From contig CM056875.1 in assembly GCA_029876055.1 (NCBI GenBank), positions 1,364,001 through 1,428,000 of the forward strand: 64,000 bases of DNA, written 5' to 3'. Numbering within the stretch: position 1 is the first letter of the stretch; each line of letters opens with the position of its first letter. Positions 44,601 through 56,620 of this stretch are shown one piece after another. The notes beneath the pieces were generated by a model that saw nothing but the letters and a program-made list of their open reading frames with translations, ran no database searches and was not told the origin of the DNA. Made by a program: the position numbers and the translations under genes. This stretch comes from Madurella fahalii. Taxonomy: Eukaryota > Ascomycota > Sordariomycetes > Sordariales.

Positions 44601-46819
44601 AAATTGGATGTTTGTATTGAATGTGCAGCTTCTTAAAGTCAACGCTCGTTCAATTACCCATCGTGCCAAGCCAGTCCCCTCGGCTCCGGAAGAGATCAAA
44701 AGACTTTTAATTTCCAAGTCGACTGACATTCCGACACCGGTCAGCTCCGGCCAGATGAAACGGGTGTTCTTCGCAGGACAAAGGAAAGGAATAGGGGGGT
44801 ACCACAGAATCCTCGAAATGGTCGGTCCATTAATTGGCTCGATCCCTTCATCCTTGGACTCCGGGAGAGCGGTCCGCGGTGATGTGAGCGGTGGAAACTC
44901 CGGCTTGTGCAAAGAGCGAGAAGGCTGCCATCATTTGACGGAGCACTGAACGAATAGACACCCCACTTTTAAGAGGCTGGCTGGGGAGAGAAGCCGAGCT
45001 GCCCTCCCCACTTTATCCCCCACTCAGACCTTCAACACCGACTGCCACATGTCACTGCTTCCTCAGTACTTCTCTTCCCCCTGCAACCATATTGCCTTAG
45101 CCTGTTCTACTCCGCTTCGGTCGTCCAGTCCAATTGACAGACGAGACGTCCCAGATTCAACACGCAAGCCCACTGGGGACGTCCTTGGCCAGTGGCTCCT
45201 TTGCATCGGCCAACGCCCCAAGTCGTTCATAAAAAGCAGACTCGCCACCCGTCCCCGACCTCGATTTCCCTCCTCCGCTCTCTTTCTTTCATGAATCTGT
45301 AACTCACCACCCGGCCTCGCGCTCGCCTTCCAGTCTACTCAAACAACAGCGTGCGCAAGCGGATTTGTTTCGAAGTCGCAATCGAATCAATCGGTAAGTC
45401 CCCTTTTGTGCAATGGCATCCTCCTTCACTCCAGCGACTGGTCTGCCCGCGAAAGACGAGATATGTGGTCCAAGGTGCTCCAACGGTCTGTTCTGGGAAG
45501 AATCTCGACATCCTTCAACCCTAAAGGTGCTCGAAGCACGAGGCACTCTAAACACCCCAACATCACGCTACAACCCGCAGCGCCCAGGAGTCGAGGCACC
45601 GTTTCAGCAACGGTCAGCAGATTTGCGTGCCACAAGGCAGTGCAATATTTGGATTAGAGTCAAGAAGCAAATGCTTGCGGGCCACCGACCGGTTAGCACG
45701 ATCCGTCCACGGCAGCACATGACACAAGCAAGCAGGCACGGCGGGCAACCACAGCCTCTTCTCTGGCCTGTGTTTTGGAACCGATAAACGGAGTGGATTC
45801 GCACGTGGGATGGGGAGTTGGTGGGGGCGCCGCTCGCCCCTCCATGCGTCTACCCCAAGCCCAAGCTTGTCCTATCCTCCCATTCCCAGCCGCGACCTCT
45901 GCTTCGATATTGCAGTGGAGCTTTGCCGAGTACAGTCCTGCTGGCTCGCATCATCCGCAAGCAGGCGACATTGCTTTGTCAACGGGAAATCATCTCGATT
46001 GCTTCTCGGATACGTACCCCGCACCTATCAGACTGTCCGTTGAATGGGACACACGATAAGCCTCGGTGCATCTTGCCGTCATCCCGCGTGGAATTGGGCG
46101 ATTGTTAGTGGGCAGACTCAAATTGGTTGGCCGCGTCCAATGCCTATTGCATCACGAGCCCAGGGTGGCCCACAATGGCTATCGGAGCCACTTGCCAGAG
46201 TGCGGGCAGCCTATCATGCAGCTTTGTAGCACTCCGGGACGCTGCATGGCGCTAGCCATTACCACTGTGACTCTACAGAGCCATGATGCACCCGCTTTGC
46301 GTCAATTCCAGCACTTCGGACCCAGGACCCACCAGCAACAGCCGGAACAAGCTTGATGCTATATGCAATTTGTCTCCTCCGCCTCATCGTTATGATCCAC
46401 CAGAGATGGGGAGCTTCCGTCGACCGAGCGCCGGTCCCCAACCGCCGGGTCTCACAACTGGCCTTCCAAGTCCTATGTCACCAATGACTAATGGCTCTCC
46501 GGTGTTCGGGATGCCCATCTATCAGTCCCCCCACCTTGACTCATTGCGCCCAAGGTCCCGACCGTCCCACAAGATCCGCGGATTTAGCATCATCTCGTCT
46601 AGCGCTAACACATGATATATTGCGCCATTTGGTTTCATTCTCATTGAGCTTCTGAAGCTAACGGGTTCGATCACTAAGTATAGACCGTATCATCGTCTCG
46701 CAGTTCACGGCGCACGCTTGGTATCTGCCTGCTTGTGCCAGACTCGCGCCGCGGCAGCCAAGCAATACAAGCGCTCAGAGGATTCCTTACGGGCGTATCT
46801 CGAGCGACGCTTGCCTAGC
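41603..46819. other. 5.2-kb region between APC15 and GLT1
   Basis: No gene supported. Frames of up to about 150 codons on both strands overlap without motif. The APC15 promoter should lie next to 41602. The distal part holds the likely GLT1 promoter and leader (see 45229-45394). The sequence is less GC-rich than the genes, with no sign of a transposon. Confidence 0.5.
45229..45394 (+). promoter_or_regulatory. Probable GLT1 core promoter and leader-intron donor
   Basis: A TATA-like cataaaaa lies at about 45228-45236, a CT-rich stretch follows at 45260-45290, and a strong GGTAAGT donor stands at 45394. An acceptor-like CTAG directly precedes the GLT1 ATG (46818). This order suggests transcription starts near 45270 and a leader intron of about 1.4 kb, but no transcript data support it. 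Confidence 0.35.
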
Positions 46820-49800
46820 ATGGGTGCGGTCAAGGTGACCGAGGACTTTGATGATCGCCAGCTGCACCTTGAAGCCGAATCAGAGCAATACCACCGCTAT
46901 GAGTATCAGACTGAAAACAACAGCTCATGGGCAGGTGCCCTCCCGGTGAAGCAGTACGTGCCTATCCCCATGGTCCAAAGTTGCTTAGCCGCTAACTCGC
47001 TTTGCCAGGGGGTTGTATGACCCTTCACTCGAAAAAGATGCTTGCGGAGTGGGCTTCGCTTGGTAAGTCACAGCCATCACAGCAACCCGACCTGGCACTA
47101 ACATCGCAAAGCCACATTAAGGGCAAGCCTAGCCACAAAATTGTCAGCGATGGTAGGCCTTTCCATTCCTCAGTGCGATGGTCGAAGTACTGATATCTGT
47201 AGCCCGCAACCTCCTGTGCAACATGACCCACCGTGGTGCGGTGGGTTCCGATGCGCGCGATGGCGATGGTGCCGGTGTCATGACGTCTATTCCCCACAAG
47301 TTCTTTGTGAAGAATTTTGAGCGCGAAGAGGGAATTAAGCTTCCTCCTCCGGGCCAGTATGCTGTGGGGAACGTGTTTTTTAAGCCCGATCAGGAGACAT
47401 TGCACGAGTCCAAGCGGCAGTTGGAAGATATTGCCGAATCCTTGGGCTTGAGGGTCCTGGGATGGCGAGAGCCTCTCGTTGACTCTACTCTCCTTGGCCC
47501 TGCCGCGGCCTCGCGGGAACCCATTATTCTGCAGCCGTTCGTCGTGCTGCAGTCTGCTTACGGCTCAGGGGACGCCCCTGAGGTGACAGACCCGGAGAAG
47601 TTCGACGAGAGGCAGTTCGAGAGGCAGCTCTTCGTCCTCCGGAAGCGGGCAACGCATACTATCGGGCTTCAGAACTGGTTCTACATCTGCTCCCTTTCCA
47701 ACAAGAATATTGTCTACAAAGGGCAGCTGGCGCCGGTTCAGGTCTACCAATACTACTATGATTTGGTGGATGCCTCATACGAGGCTCACTTTGCCCTGGT
47801 GCACTCGCGCTTTTCCACTAACACGTTCCCTTCCTGGGATCGTGCCCAGCCTCTGCGATGGGCAGCTCACAATGGTAAGGCGGTAGACTACACTAGCGAC
47901 ACGAAAGTCGAGCGCTAACAGCTGTCTCGCTAGGTGAAATCAACACTCTCCGCGGGAACAAGAACTGGATGCGCGCCCGAGAAGGTGTCATGCAGTCCGA
48001 CGTCTTTGGTGATGAGCTGGAGATGCTGTATCCCATCGTCGAAGATGGCGGCTCCGATTCAGCTGCTTTCGACAACGTATTGGAGCTGCTTACCATCAAC
48101 GGCGTGCTCTCGCTGCCCGAGGCCGTCATGCTGATGGTCCCCGAGGCCTGGCAAGGTAATACGTTGATGGACCCCAAGAAGGCTGCATTCTACGAGTGGG
48201 CCGCCTGCCAGATGGAGCCCTGGGACGGCCCGGCCTTGTTCACTTTCGCCGATGGCCGGTTTTGCGGTGCCAATCTTGACCGTAACGGCCTCAGGCCTTG
48301 CCGTTTCTATGTGATGGACGACGATCGGATCATCTGTGCTTCGGAAGTCGGCACTATCCCCGTCGAGCCTGAGAGGATCGTGCAGAAAGGCCGCTTGCAA
48401 CCCGGCCGCATGCTTCTAGTCGACACGCAAGCCGGCCGTATCATTGACGACAGTGAGCTGAAGGCAGCTGTCTCAAGCCGTCAGGATTTCAGGGCATGGC
48501 TTGATGAGAATCTGATCACAATGCCCAATGTCTTGGAAAAGATCTCCGAGGACAAGAGCATTAATCTGTCCGCGAAGCCCGACGATTCGAAGCTGCAGGA
48601 AGACCCGCTTCTGCATGCTTTCGGTTACACTTTTGAGCAGGTCAGCTTGTTACTTGCCCCTATGGCCTCGGACGAGAAGGAGGCGCTCGGCTCCATGGGC
48701 AACGACGCCCCCCTTGCCTGCTTGTCGCAAGCCCCCAAACTCCTCTACGAGTACTTCCGCCAGCTATTCGCCCAAGTGACCAACCCGCCAATTGACCCTA
48801 TCCGAGAGTCGATCGTCATGTCCCTGGAGTGCTACATCGGCCCTCAGGGCAATCTTCTCGAGATGGATTCGAGCCAGTGCGGGAGGCTCCTCTTGCCTAG
48901 CCCCATCCTCTCGATCGAGGAGTTCAATGCCATGAAGAACATGTCCACTGTCCACCCTGACTGGACCGTTAAGACGATTGACATCACATTCCCCAAGAAG
49001 GACGGTGTTCAAGGTTACATCAAGCATCTCGACTACATCTGTAACGAGGCTACAGCCGCTATCGAGGCTCGGGATCGCATCATCGTCTTGTCCGACCGGA
49101 ACACGTCGAAGGATCGAGTTGCCGTCTCTACCTTGCTTGCCGCGGGTATGGTCCACCACCACCTCGTTGCTAATAAGTGGCGCGCGATGGCCGCCCTTGT
49201 AGTCGAGACCGCCGAGGCCCGCGAAGTGCACCACATGTGCGTCCTGCTCGGCTATGGTGTCGACGCCATCAACCCGTATCTCGCCATGGAGTGCATCTTG
49301 AAGCTCAACAAGGAGAAGCTGATCAAGAAGAAGCTCACGGACGAGGCTCTCATCAACAATTATAAGCATTCGTGTGACGGTGGCATCCTCAAGGTCATGA
49401 GCAAGATGGGTATTTCTACACTAGCCAGCTACAAGGGTGCTCAAATCTTCGAAGCCCTTGGTGTGGACGACACTGTCGTCGACCGCTGCTTCCGCGGAAC
49501 TGCTTCCCGCATCAAGGGTGTCACTTTTGAGCTCATCGCCGAGGACGCTTTCCGCCTCCACGAGCGTGGCTTCCCGTCACGGTACACTGTTGGCGTCAAT
49601 GCTCTTCCAGAGTCCGGCGAGTACCACTGGCGCGATGGCGGCGAGGCCCATGTTAACGATCCCACATCCATTGCCAACATTCAGGATGCGGTTCGCACCA
49701 AGAACGACAAGTCTTACGAGGCCTACTCTCTATCTGAGTACGAGCAGATCAAGTCTTGCACGCTCCGTGGTATGCTCGACTTCAAGTTCGAAGACTGCAA

Positions 49801-52800
49801 CCCCATCCCGATCGACCAAGTCGAGCCGTGGACCGAAATTGTGCGGAGATTCTGCACCGGCGCCATGTCGTACGGTTCGATCTCGATGGAATCCCACTCT
49901 ACCCTGGCTGTTGCTATGAACAGGCTCGGCGGCAAGTCCAACACGGGTGAAGGTGGTGAAGATCCCGAGCGTTCGCAGCGCATGCCCAATGGAGACACCA
50001 TGCGCTCAGCGATCAAGCAGGTCGCTTCTGGCCGCTTCGGTGTCACTTCTGCCTACCTGGCCGACTCTGATGAGCTTCAAATCAAGATGGCCCAGGGGGC
50101 CAAGCCGGGTGAGGGTGGTGAGCTTCCTGGGCACAAAGTGTCCAAGTCCATCGCTCGCACCCGTCACTCCACGCCCGGCGTCGGCTTGATCTCCCCCCCC
50201 CTCACCACGACATCTATTCCATCGAGGACTTGAAGCAGCTCATTTACGACCTCAAGTGCTCCAGCCCGCGGTCTCGCGTGTCCGTAAAGTTGGTGTCAGA
50301 GACTGGCGTTGGCGTCGTCGCTTCTGGTGTCGCCAAGGCAAAGGCCGACCACATCTTGATCTCGGGCCACGATGGTGGCACCGGTGCCTCTCGGTGGACG
50401 GGTATCAAGTACGCGGGTCTTCCATGGGAGTTGGGTCTGGCTGAAACCCATCAGACGCTTGTGCTGAACGATCTCCGCGGCCGCGTGGTGGTCCAGACGG
50501 ACGGCCAACTTCGGACCGGACGCGATGTCGCTATCGCCTGTTTGCTTGGTGCGGAGGAATGGGGCTTCGCCACAGCTCCTTTGATCGCCATGGGCTGCAT
50601 TATGATGCGCAAGTGCCACTTGTGAGCTTCCTTTTCTTTTATTTCTATCCCATCCTGCGTTTTCCTGGTTTCTCCCGATTTTTCCTGATTTTTTCTTCCT
50701 TTTTTTTTTTTTTTTTTTTCCTCCTTTTCCCTCCTTTCTCCTTTTTCTCCTTTTTCTCCTTTTCCTCCTTTTCCTCCTTTTCCTCCTTTTCCTCCTTTTC
50801 CTCCTTTTCCTCCTTTTCCTCCTTTTCCTCCTTTTCCTCCTTTTCTCCCTTTCTTCATTTTTTCATTTTTTCTTTTTTTTTCCTCCTTCTTTCTTTCCCT
50901 CCTTCTTTCTTTCCCTCGCTTTCCCTATTATCCACCTGTTGTTCCTTCCTTCCCCTAGCGTCCTTGTGCGCCGCCTTCCATCTCAATTCCCGGTGCTAAT
51001 GCCGAGGTTTCTAGGAACACCTGCCCTGTTGGCATCGCTACCCAAGATCCGGAGCTCCGCAAGAAGTTCACGGGAACACCAGAGCATGTCATCAACTTCT
51101 TCTACTATGTCGCCAACGAGCTCCGTGCCATTATGGCAAGGCTTGGCTTCCGCACGGTCAATGAAATGATTGGCCACGCCGAGGTTCTCAAGGTCCGCGA
51201 CGATCTGAGGACGAACAAGACTGCCAACATTGACCTCTCTCTCATCCTCACTCCGGCCCACAAGCTTCGGCCGGGCGTTGCCACCTTCAACGTCCGCAAG
51301 CAGGACCATCGTCTCTACGTTCGCCTCGACAACAAGCTGATCACAGAGGCCGAATTGACGCTCGACAAGGGCCTACCCGCACGTATCGAATGCGACATTG
51401 TCAATACCGACCGCGCCATGGGTACTTCTCTCTCATACCAGATATCCAAGCGGTTCGGAGAGGAGGGATTGCCCATGGACACTGTTCACGTCAACATCAA
51501 GGGCTCTGCCGGTCAGTCATTCGGCGCGTTCCTTGCCCCCGGCATTACTCTGGAGCTTGAGGGTGATGCCAACGATTACGTCGGCAAGGGCTTGTCTGGC
51601 GGCCGTCTCATCATCTACCCGCCGCGATCGGCTGTCTTCAAGGCCGAGGAGAATATCCTGATTGGCAACGTATGCCTGTACGGGGCCACGAGCGGCACTT
51701 GCTTCTTCCGTGGTGTCGCCGCGGAGCGGTTTGCTGTGCGTAATTCGGGTGCAACGGCGGTTGTTGAAGGCGTCGGTGACCACGGTTGCGAGTATATGAC
51801 CGGCGGCCGCGTCGTCATCCTCGGCAGCACTGGCCGCAACTTCGCGGCAGGCATGTCTGGTGGTATTGCATATGTCCTTGATATCCAGCAAGACTTCCTC
51901 TCTAAGCTCAACACGGAGATGGTTGAGGCTTCTGGCCTGGAGGATCCCGAGGAAATCGCTTTTGTGCGCGGCCTTATTGAGGACCACCACCATTACACGG
52001 GCTCAGAGCTCGCTGCCCGCGTCCTGGTGGACTTCAACCGTGCCTTGCCCCGGTTCGTCAAGGTCTTACCCGTCGACTACAAGCGCGTCCTGCAAGAGGA
52101 GGCTGCCAAGGCAGCCGAGGCCAAGCGGGCCGAGTACAATCTTCCCATTATCTCTGGCGTACCCAAGAAAGAAGAGAAGAAGGAGAAGGGCGCCAAACTC
52201 CAGGACATTGAAGAGAGCATCAGCGACAATGCCGCGGACAAGAAAAAGGCACTGGTACTGGACAAGACTAGAGGTTTCATGAAGTACCAGCGGCGGTCTG
52301 AGAAGTACCGCAGTGCGAAGACGCGGACCAAGGACTGGGCCGAGCTCTCTCAGAGACTTGACGAGGATGAGCTCAAGTACCAGTCAGCTCGCTGCATGGA
52401 CTGCGGTGTGCCCTTTTGCCAGTCTGATACGGGGTGCCCGATCTCGAACATTATCCCCAAGTGGAATGAGTTGGTCTTCCAGAACCAGTGGCGTGACGCT
52501 CTTGACCGTCTGCTGATGACCAACAACTTCCCGGAGTTCACTGGCCGTGTCTGCCCTGCTCCCTGCGAAGGCGCCTGCGTACTCGGCATCAACGAGGACC
52601 CCGTCGGCATCAAGTCCATCGAATGCGCCATCATTGACCGTGGATTCGAGATGGGCTGGATGGTTCCGAACCCGCCCAAGGTGCGCACGGGCAAGAAGGT
52701 TGCCATCATCGGATCGGGCCCTGCCGGCCTCGCCGCCGCGGACCAGCTGAACAAGGCCGGTCACACTGTTACCGTGTATGAGCGCGCCGACCGTCTTGGT

Positions 52801-53846
52801 GGCCTGCTCATGTATGGCATTCCCAATATGAAGCTTGACAAGCGCATCGTCAAGAGGCGCACGGATTTCATGGCCGCTGAGGGAGTCAACTTCAAGACGG
52901 GCGTTGCAATCGGCGAGGACATCAAGCTCATGGACCTCAAGGCGCAGAATGACGCCGTCATCATTGCGACTGGCGCGACGGTCGCTCGTGATCTTCCTGT
53001 TAAGGGACGGAACCTCGAGGGCATTCACTTTGCCATGGAGTTCTTGCACAAGAATACCAAGTCGCTGCTCGATTCGGAGCTTGCCGACGGCGCTTATATC
53101 TCGGCCAAGGACAAGCACGTGGTTGTCATTGGCGGCGGTGATACCGGAAATGACTGCATTGGCACCTCGGTCCGTCACGGCGCCAAGTCGGTCATCAATT
53201 TTGAGCTGCTGCCGCAACCGCCGCCGGAGCGAGCGCGCGACAACCCGTGGCCGCAGTGGCCGCGTATCTACCGGGTGGACTACGGCCACACAGAGGTGCG
53301 CCAGCACATGGGCAAGGACCCTCGCGAGTTCTGCATCATGTCTGAGGAATTTGTCGACGACGGCAGCGGAAAGGTCAAGGGCATCAACACGGTGCGCGTC
53401 GAGTGGACCAAGTCGCCGAGCGGCGGCTGGGACATGAAGAAGGTGGATGGGTCCCAGCAGTTCTTCCCTGCTGATCTTGTTCTCCTCTCTATGGGCTTCC
53501 TCGGACCCGAGGCGCGCGTTCTCGGCGATGAGATTGAGAAGGATGGCCGTAAGAATGTCAAGACGCCGCCGGGCAAGTACAGCACCAACGTTGAGGGCAT
53601 CTTCGCCGCTGGCGATTGCCGCCGTGGACAGTCGCTCATTGTCTGGTAAGTTGCTGCAGACGAGGACTTGTCGAATGTCACAAGAATGCTAACTGTTTTG
53701 TTTTTAGGGGTATTAACGAGGGCCGCCAGGCTGCGCGCGAGGTTGACCTGTACCTCGAGAAATGCACAAACCTGCCTGTCACGGGCGGTATCGTCAAGCA
53801 CACGGCTAAGGAGATTCTTCCCCTGGCTCAGCCGGTGGTTGCTTAA
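46820..53846 (+). CDS. GLT1: Glutamate synthase (GOGAT) GLT1, with one-base frame break in the assembly
   Basis: Makes glutamate from glutamine and 2-oxoglutarate with NAD(P)H; nitrogen assimilation, cytosolic. Seven exons: 46820-46953, 47009-47062, 47112-47152, 47203-47874, 47934-50621, 51015-53645 and 53708-53846, 2119 residues if one missing base is restored. Order: a 56-residue propeptide ending before the catalytic Cys57 (EKDACGVGF), amidotransferase domain, FMN-binding synthase domain, 3Fe-4S motif CIMMRKCHLNTC, glutamate-synthase C-terminal region (PPRSAVFKAEENILIGN), then the small-subunit part with CMDCGVPFC and CPAPCEGAC clusters, GSGPAGLAAADQL for FAD and GGGDTGNDC for NAD(P)H. The frame breaks at a C9 run (50193-50201); ten C would give the conserved LISPPPHHDIY. 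Intron 5 (50622-51014, 393 nt) splits the iron-sulfur motif and is a pyrimidine repeat. Confidence 0.95.
50689..50856 (+). repeat. Pyrimidine tract with 9-bp repeat in GLT1 intron 5
   Basis: 168 consecutive C/T bases on the sense strand. About ten copies of the 9-bp unit cctcctttt lie at roughly 50755-50843, after a long T run at 50699-50719. It fills a 393-nt intron where its neighbours are about 50 nt. Such polypurine-polypyrimidine arrays can form triplex structures. Confidence 0.9.
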
Positions 53847-54655
53847 GGGGCCATGAAGGCATGAAGGATGGAACGATGGAACGATGGTCAAACGAGCGAT
53901 ACGGGTCTTTCCCGCATCATGGTCACTGAAATGTTAGGCGGAGGATACCAGCACAGGTTGTTTTTCTGATTTTGATACCATTTTCTTTTTGCCGCTAGCA
54001 GTTCCGGCATTGGCTTTGCGAACGTCATGCATTGGCGACGGTAGCGCGTACTTGCTCTTTTGGCGTCTATATTTACTAGTGAGATCAAGAACCACCTGCG
54101 TGCTTTTGTACCTGAACCAAAATAGTTGCGCAACCCGCTTGGCACCCAGATTTCTTGTGATTCTCTTTGCCAAGACCACGTGGATGCACTCATTGGTCAA
54201 TGGCACGGAAGGCTGGGGTACAAAGGTAGGCAGGGGGTAAGCCGGGCTTGGCTGTTAGTTCGAGTACAGCGGTTTGCAGGTTAAGTAGGAGATGCGACGC
54301 TCATGTTCATGGGTCGATTAGCGCATTTTGAATATTACTAGAATTTTAAAGGTAAGGATTGTAGAGATAGAGCACAGTTTCATGGTTATCACCTCGTTGT
54401 GGTGTTCATTACGTATGCAGTTGAGGTGTGCGCCCAAGTCTTCGGCTAGTGGTAGGCACATGGGGCAAACGGTACTGTGGGGCCGCTGCGTTGCACCTCG
54501 AGACCGTGCCGTTTGGGGTGTGTGGGGGGGCGGTTGGTCATGACGACGAGTCCGGGAACCGTATCTTCCTCGGCCTCCCACTGAGAATCAACCCCTCACA
54601 CCGGTTCGGGGTCTTGTACGATATTACCGAGCTTTTCTGTAGCTGAACCGCGACA
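53847..54655. other. Intergenic spacer GLT1 - VTC4
   Basis: About 800 bp with the GLT1 3' region and VTC4 promoter, both genes on the plus strand. No gene supported. Confidence 0.6.
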
Positions 54656-56582
54656 ATGCGCTTCGGAAAGACGCTGCGGCAGTCGGTTTACGCGCCGTGG
54701 AAGGACAAATACATCGACTATGCGAAGCTCAAGAGCATCTTGCGCGAAGACAGGCACGAAGACGACGATGAGCCCTGGACCGAGGACGACGAGAAGCGCT
54801 TCTGCGACGAGATCTTCAACGAGCAGCTCGAGAAGGTAGCCCAGTTCCAGGCCGAGAAGGTCAACGAGCTGCGCCAGCGAGTCGACGACGCCTTTGAGAA
54901 GCTCAAGGAGCTGCCCACGGCCGAGGATGGCGAGCAGAAGAACGACGCCAATACCCAGGCCCTCAAGAACCTCGAGGCCGAGCTCGACACCATCACGAAC
55001 GAGGTCAAGGAGCTGCAAAAGTACAGCAACCTGAACTACACGGGCTTTCTGAAGATTGTCAAGAAGCACGACCGGAAACGCGGAGACCGTTACAAGATTC
55101 GGCCGCTAATGCAGGTGAACTTGTCCCAACGGCCCTTCAACTCGGAACAAGCCTACTCGCCGCTGCTCAACAAGCTGTCACTCATGTACTTTGCCATCCG
55201 CCAGCAGTTGGAGGAGCCCGGCGCCGGGGAATCCTATCCCGTTGACCCCGACAGCCAGCCCGAGACGCACAACGGCGAGCGATACACGGCCCACAAGTTC
55301 TGGGTGCATCCGGACAACCTTCTCGAGGTCAAGACGTACATCCTCCGCCGCCTGCCGACGCTGGTCTACAGCGAGCTGTCGGCAAAGGAGGTGGATGGAC
55401 AGCAGGACCCGACCATCACGTCGCTCTACTTTGACAACTCCAAGTTCGAGCTCTACTCCCACAAGGTCGAGCGCAAGATGGAGGCCTCGTCGCTGCGCCT
55501 CCGTTGGTACGGTCACCTGAGCGAACGGCCCGACATCTTCCTGGAGCAGAAGATTGTGCACGACAACGGCAGCAGCGAGGAGCGCAAGTTTGCCATCAAG
55601 GAGAAGTACATCAAGCCCTTCCTCGACGGCGAGTACAAGATGGAGAAGTCGGTGCAGAAGATGGAAAGAAAGGGACACAAGGCCGAGGACGTCGAGGAGT
55701 TCAAGTCGACGGCAGACACCATCCAGGAGTTTATCCACTCGCGCAAACTCGAGCCCTTGGTGCGGGCCAACTACGTACGGACGGCCTTCCAGAAGCCGGG
55801 CGACGACCGCGTCCGCATCTCGATCGACACGGACATTGCTTTCATCCGCGAGGACACGCTCGACCAGTCCCGGCCATGCCGCGACCCCGGCAATTGGCAC
55901 CGGGCCGACATCGACAACAGCAACATGACGTACCCCTTCAGCAACATTAACCAGAGCGAGGTCTCGCGCTTCCCTTATGCCGTCCTCGAGATCAAGCTCA
56001 AGGAGGACAACAACAACCGCAACAAGCGCCCTTCGTGGATCCAAGACCTGATGGGCTCCCACCTCGTGCACCCCTGCCCGCGCTTCTCCAAGTTCGTCCA
56101 CGGCACCGCCTCGCTCTTTGAGGACTACGTCAACCGCCTACCGTTCTGGCTCAGCGACCTCGACACCGACATCCGCAAGGATCCGCAGGTGGCGTTTGAG
56201 GAGGAGGAAGAACGCCGGGCTCGCCGGGCCGAGAACGAGCAGGTCGTGGGCAGCTTTCTGGGGACCAAACTCGGCTCGTACAAGCCCTCGCGCAGCTCAC
56301 CCGTCGCCAGATCGTACCTCGCCGACAGGCTAGCCGCCGACGCCGCGTCCCCGCATACTCCCCTGTCTGCCACCGCCCCGAGGGGCAGTGTTGCTGGCCG
56401 CGACGAGGCAGGCGAGCCGAGCGATGCTGCCGCCGCCAGAACTACAACTACTAACCAGACAGCAGCCGAAAACCCCCATACCCCCACCTATCAAACAACA
56501 ACAACTACTACTACTACAATCAACTACGGCACCCTGTCCTCCGTCTTCCCAGGCTTCTCCCTCACCAAATACTCGCGCGCCA

Positions 56583-56620
<38 letters not shown>

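Noticed and set aside
44608..44949. 113-codon plus-strand frame
   Set aside because: Isolated, no motif, no clear promoter; too weak to report as a gene.
50451..50858. Minus-strand frame with repeated Gly-Gly-Lys
   Set aside because: Translation of the intron's 9-bp repeat, not a collagen-like protein.
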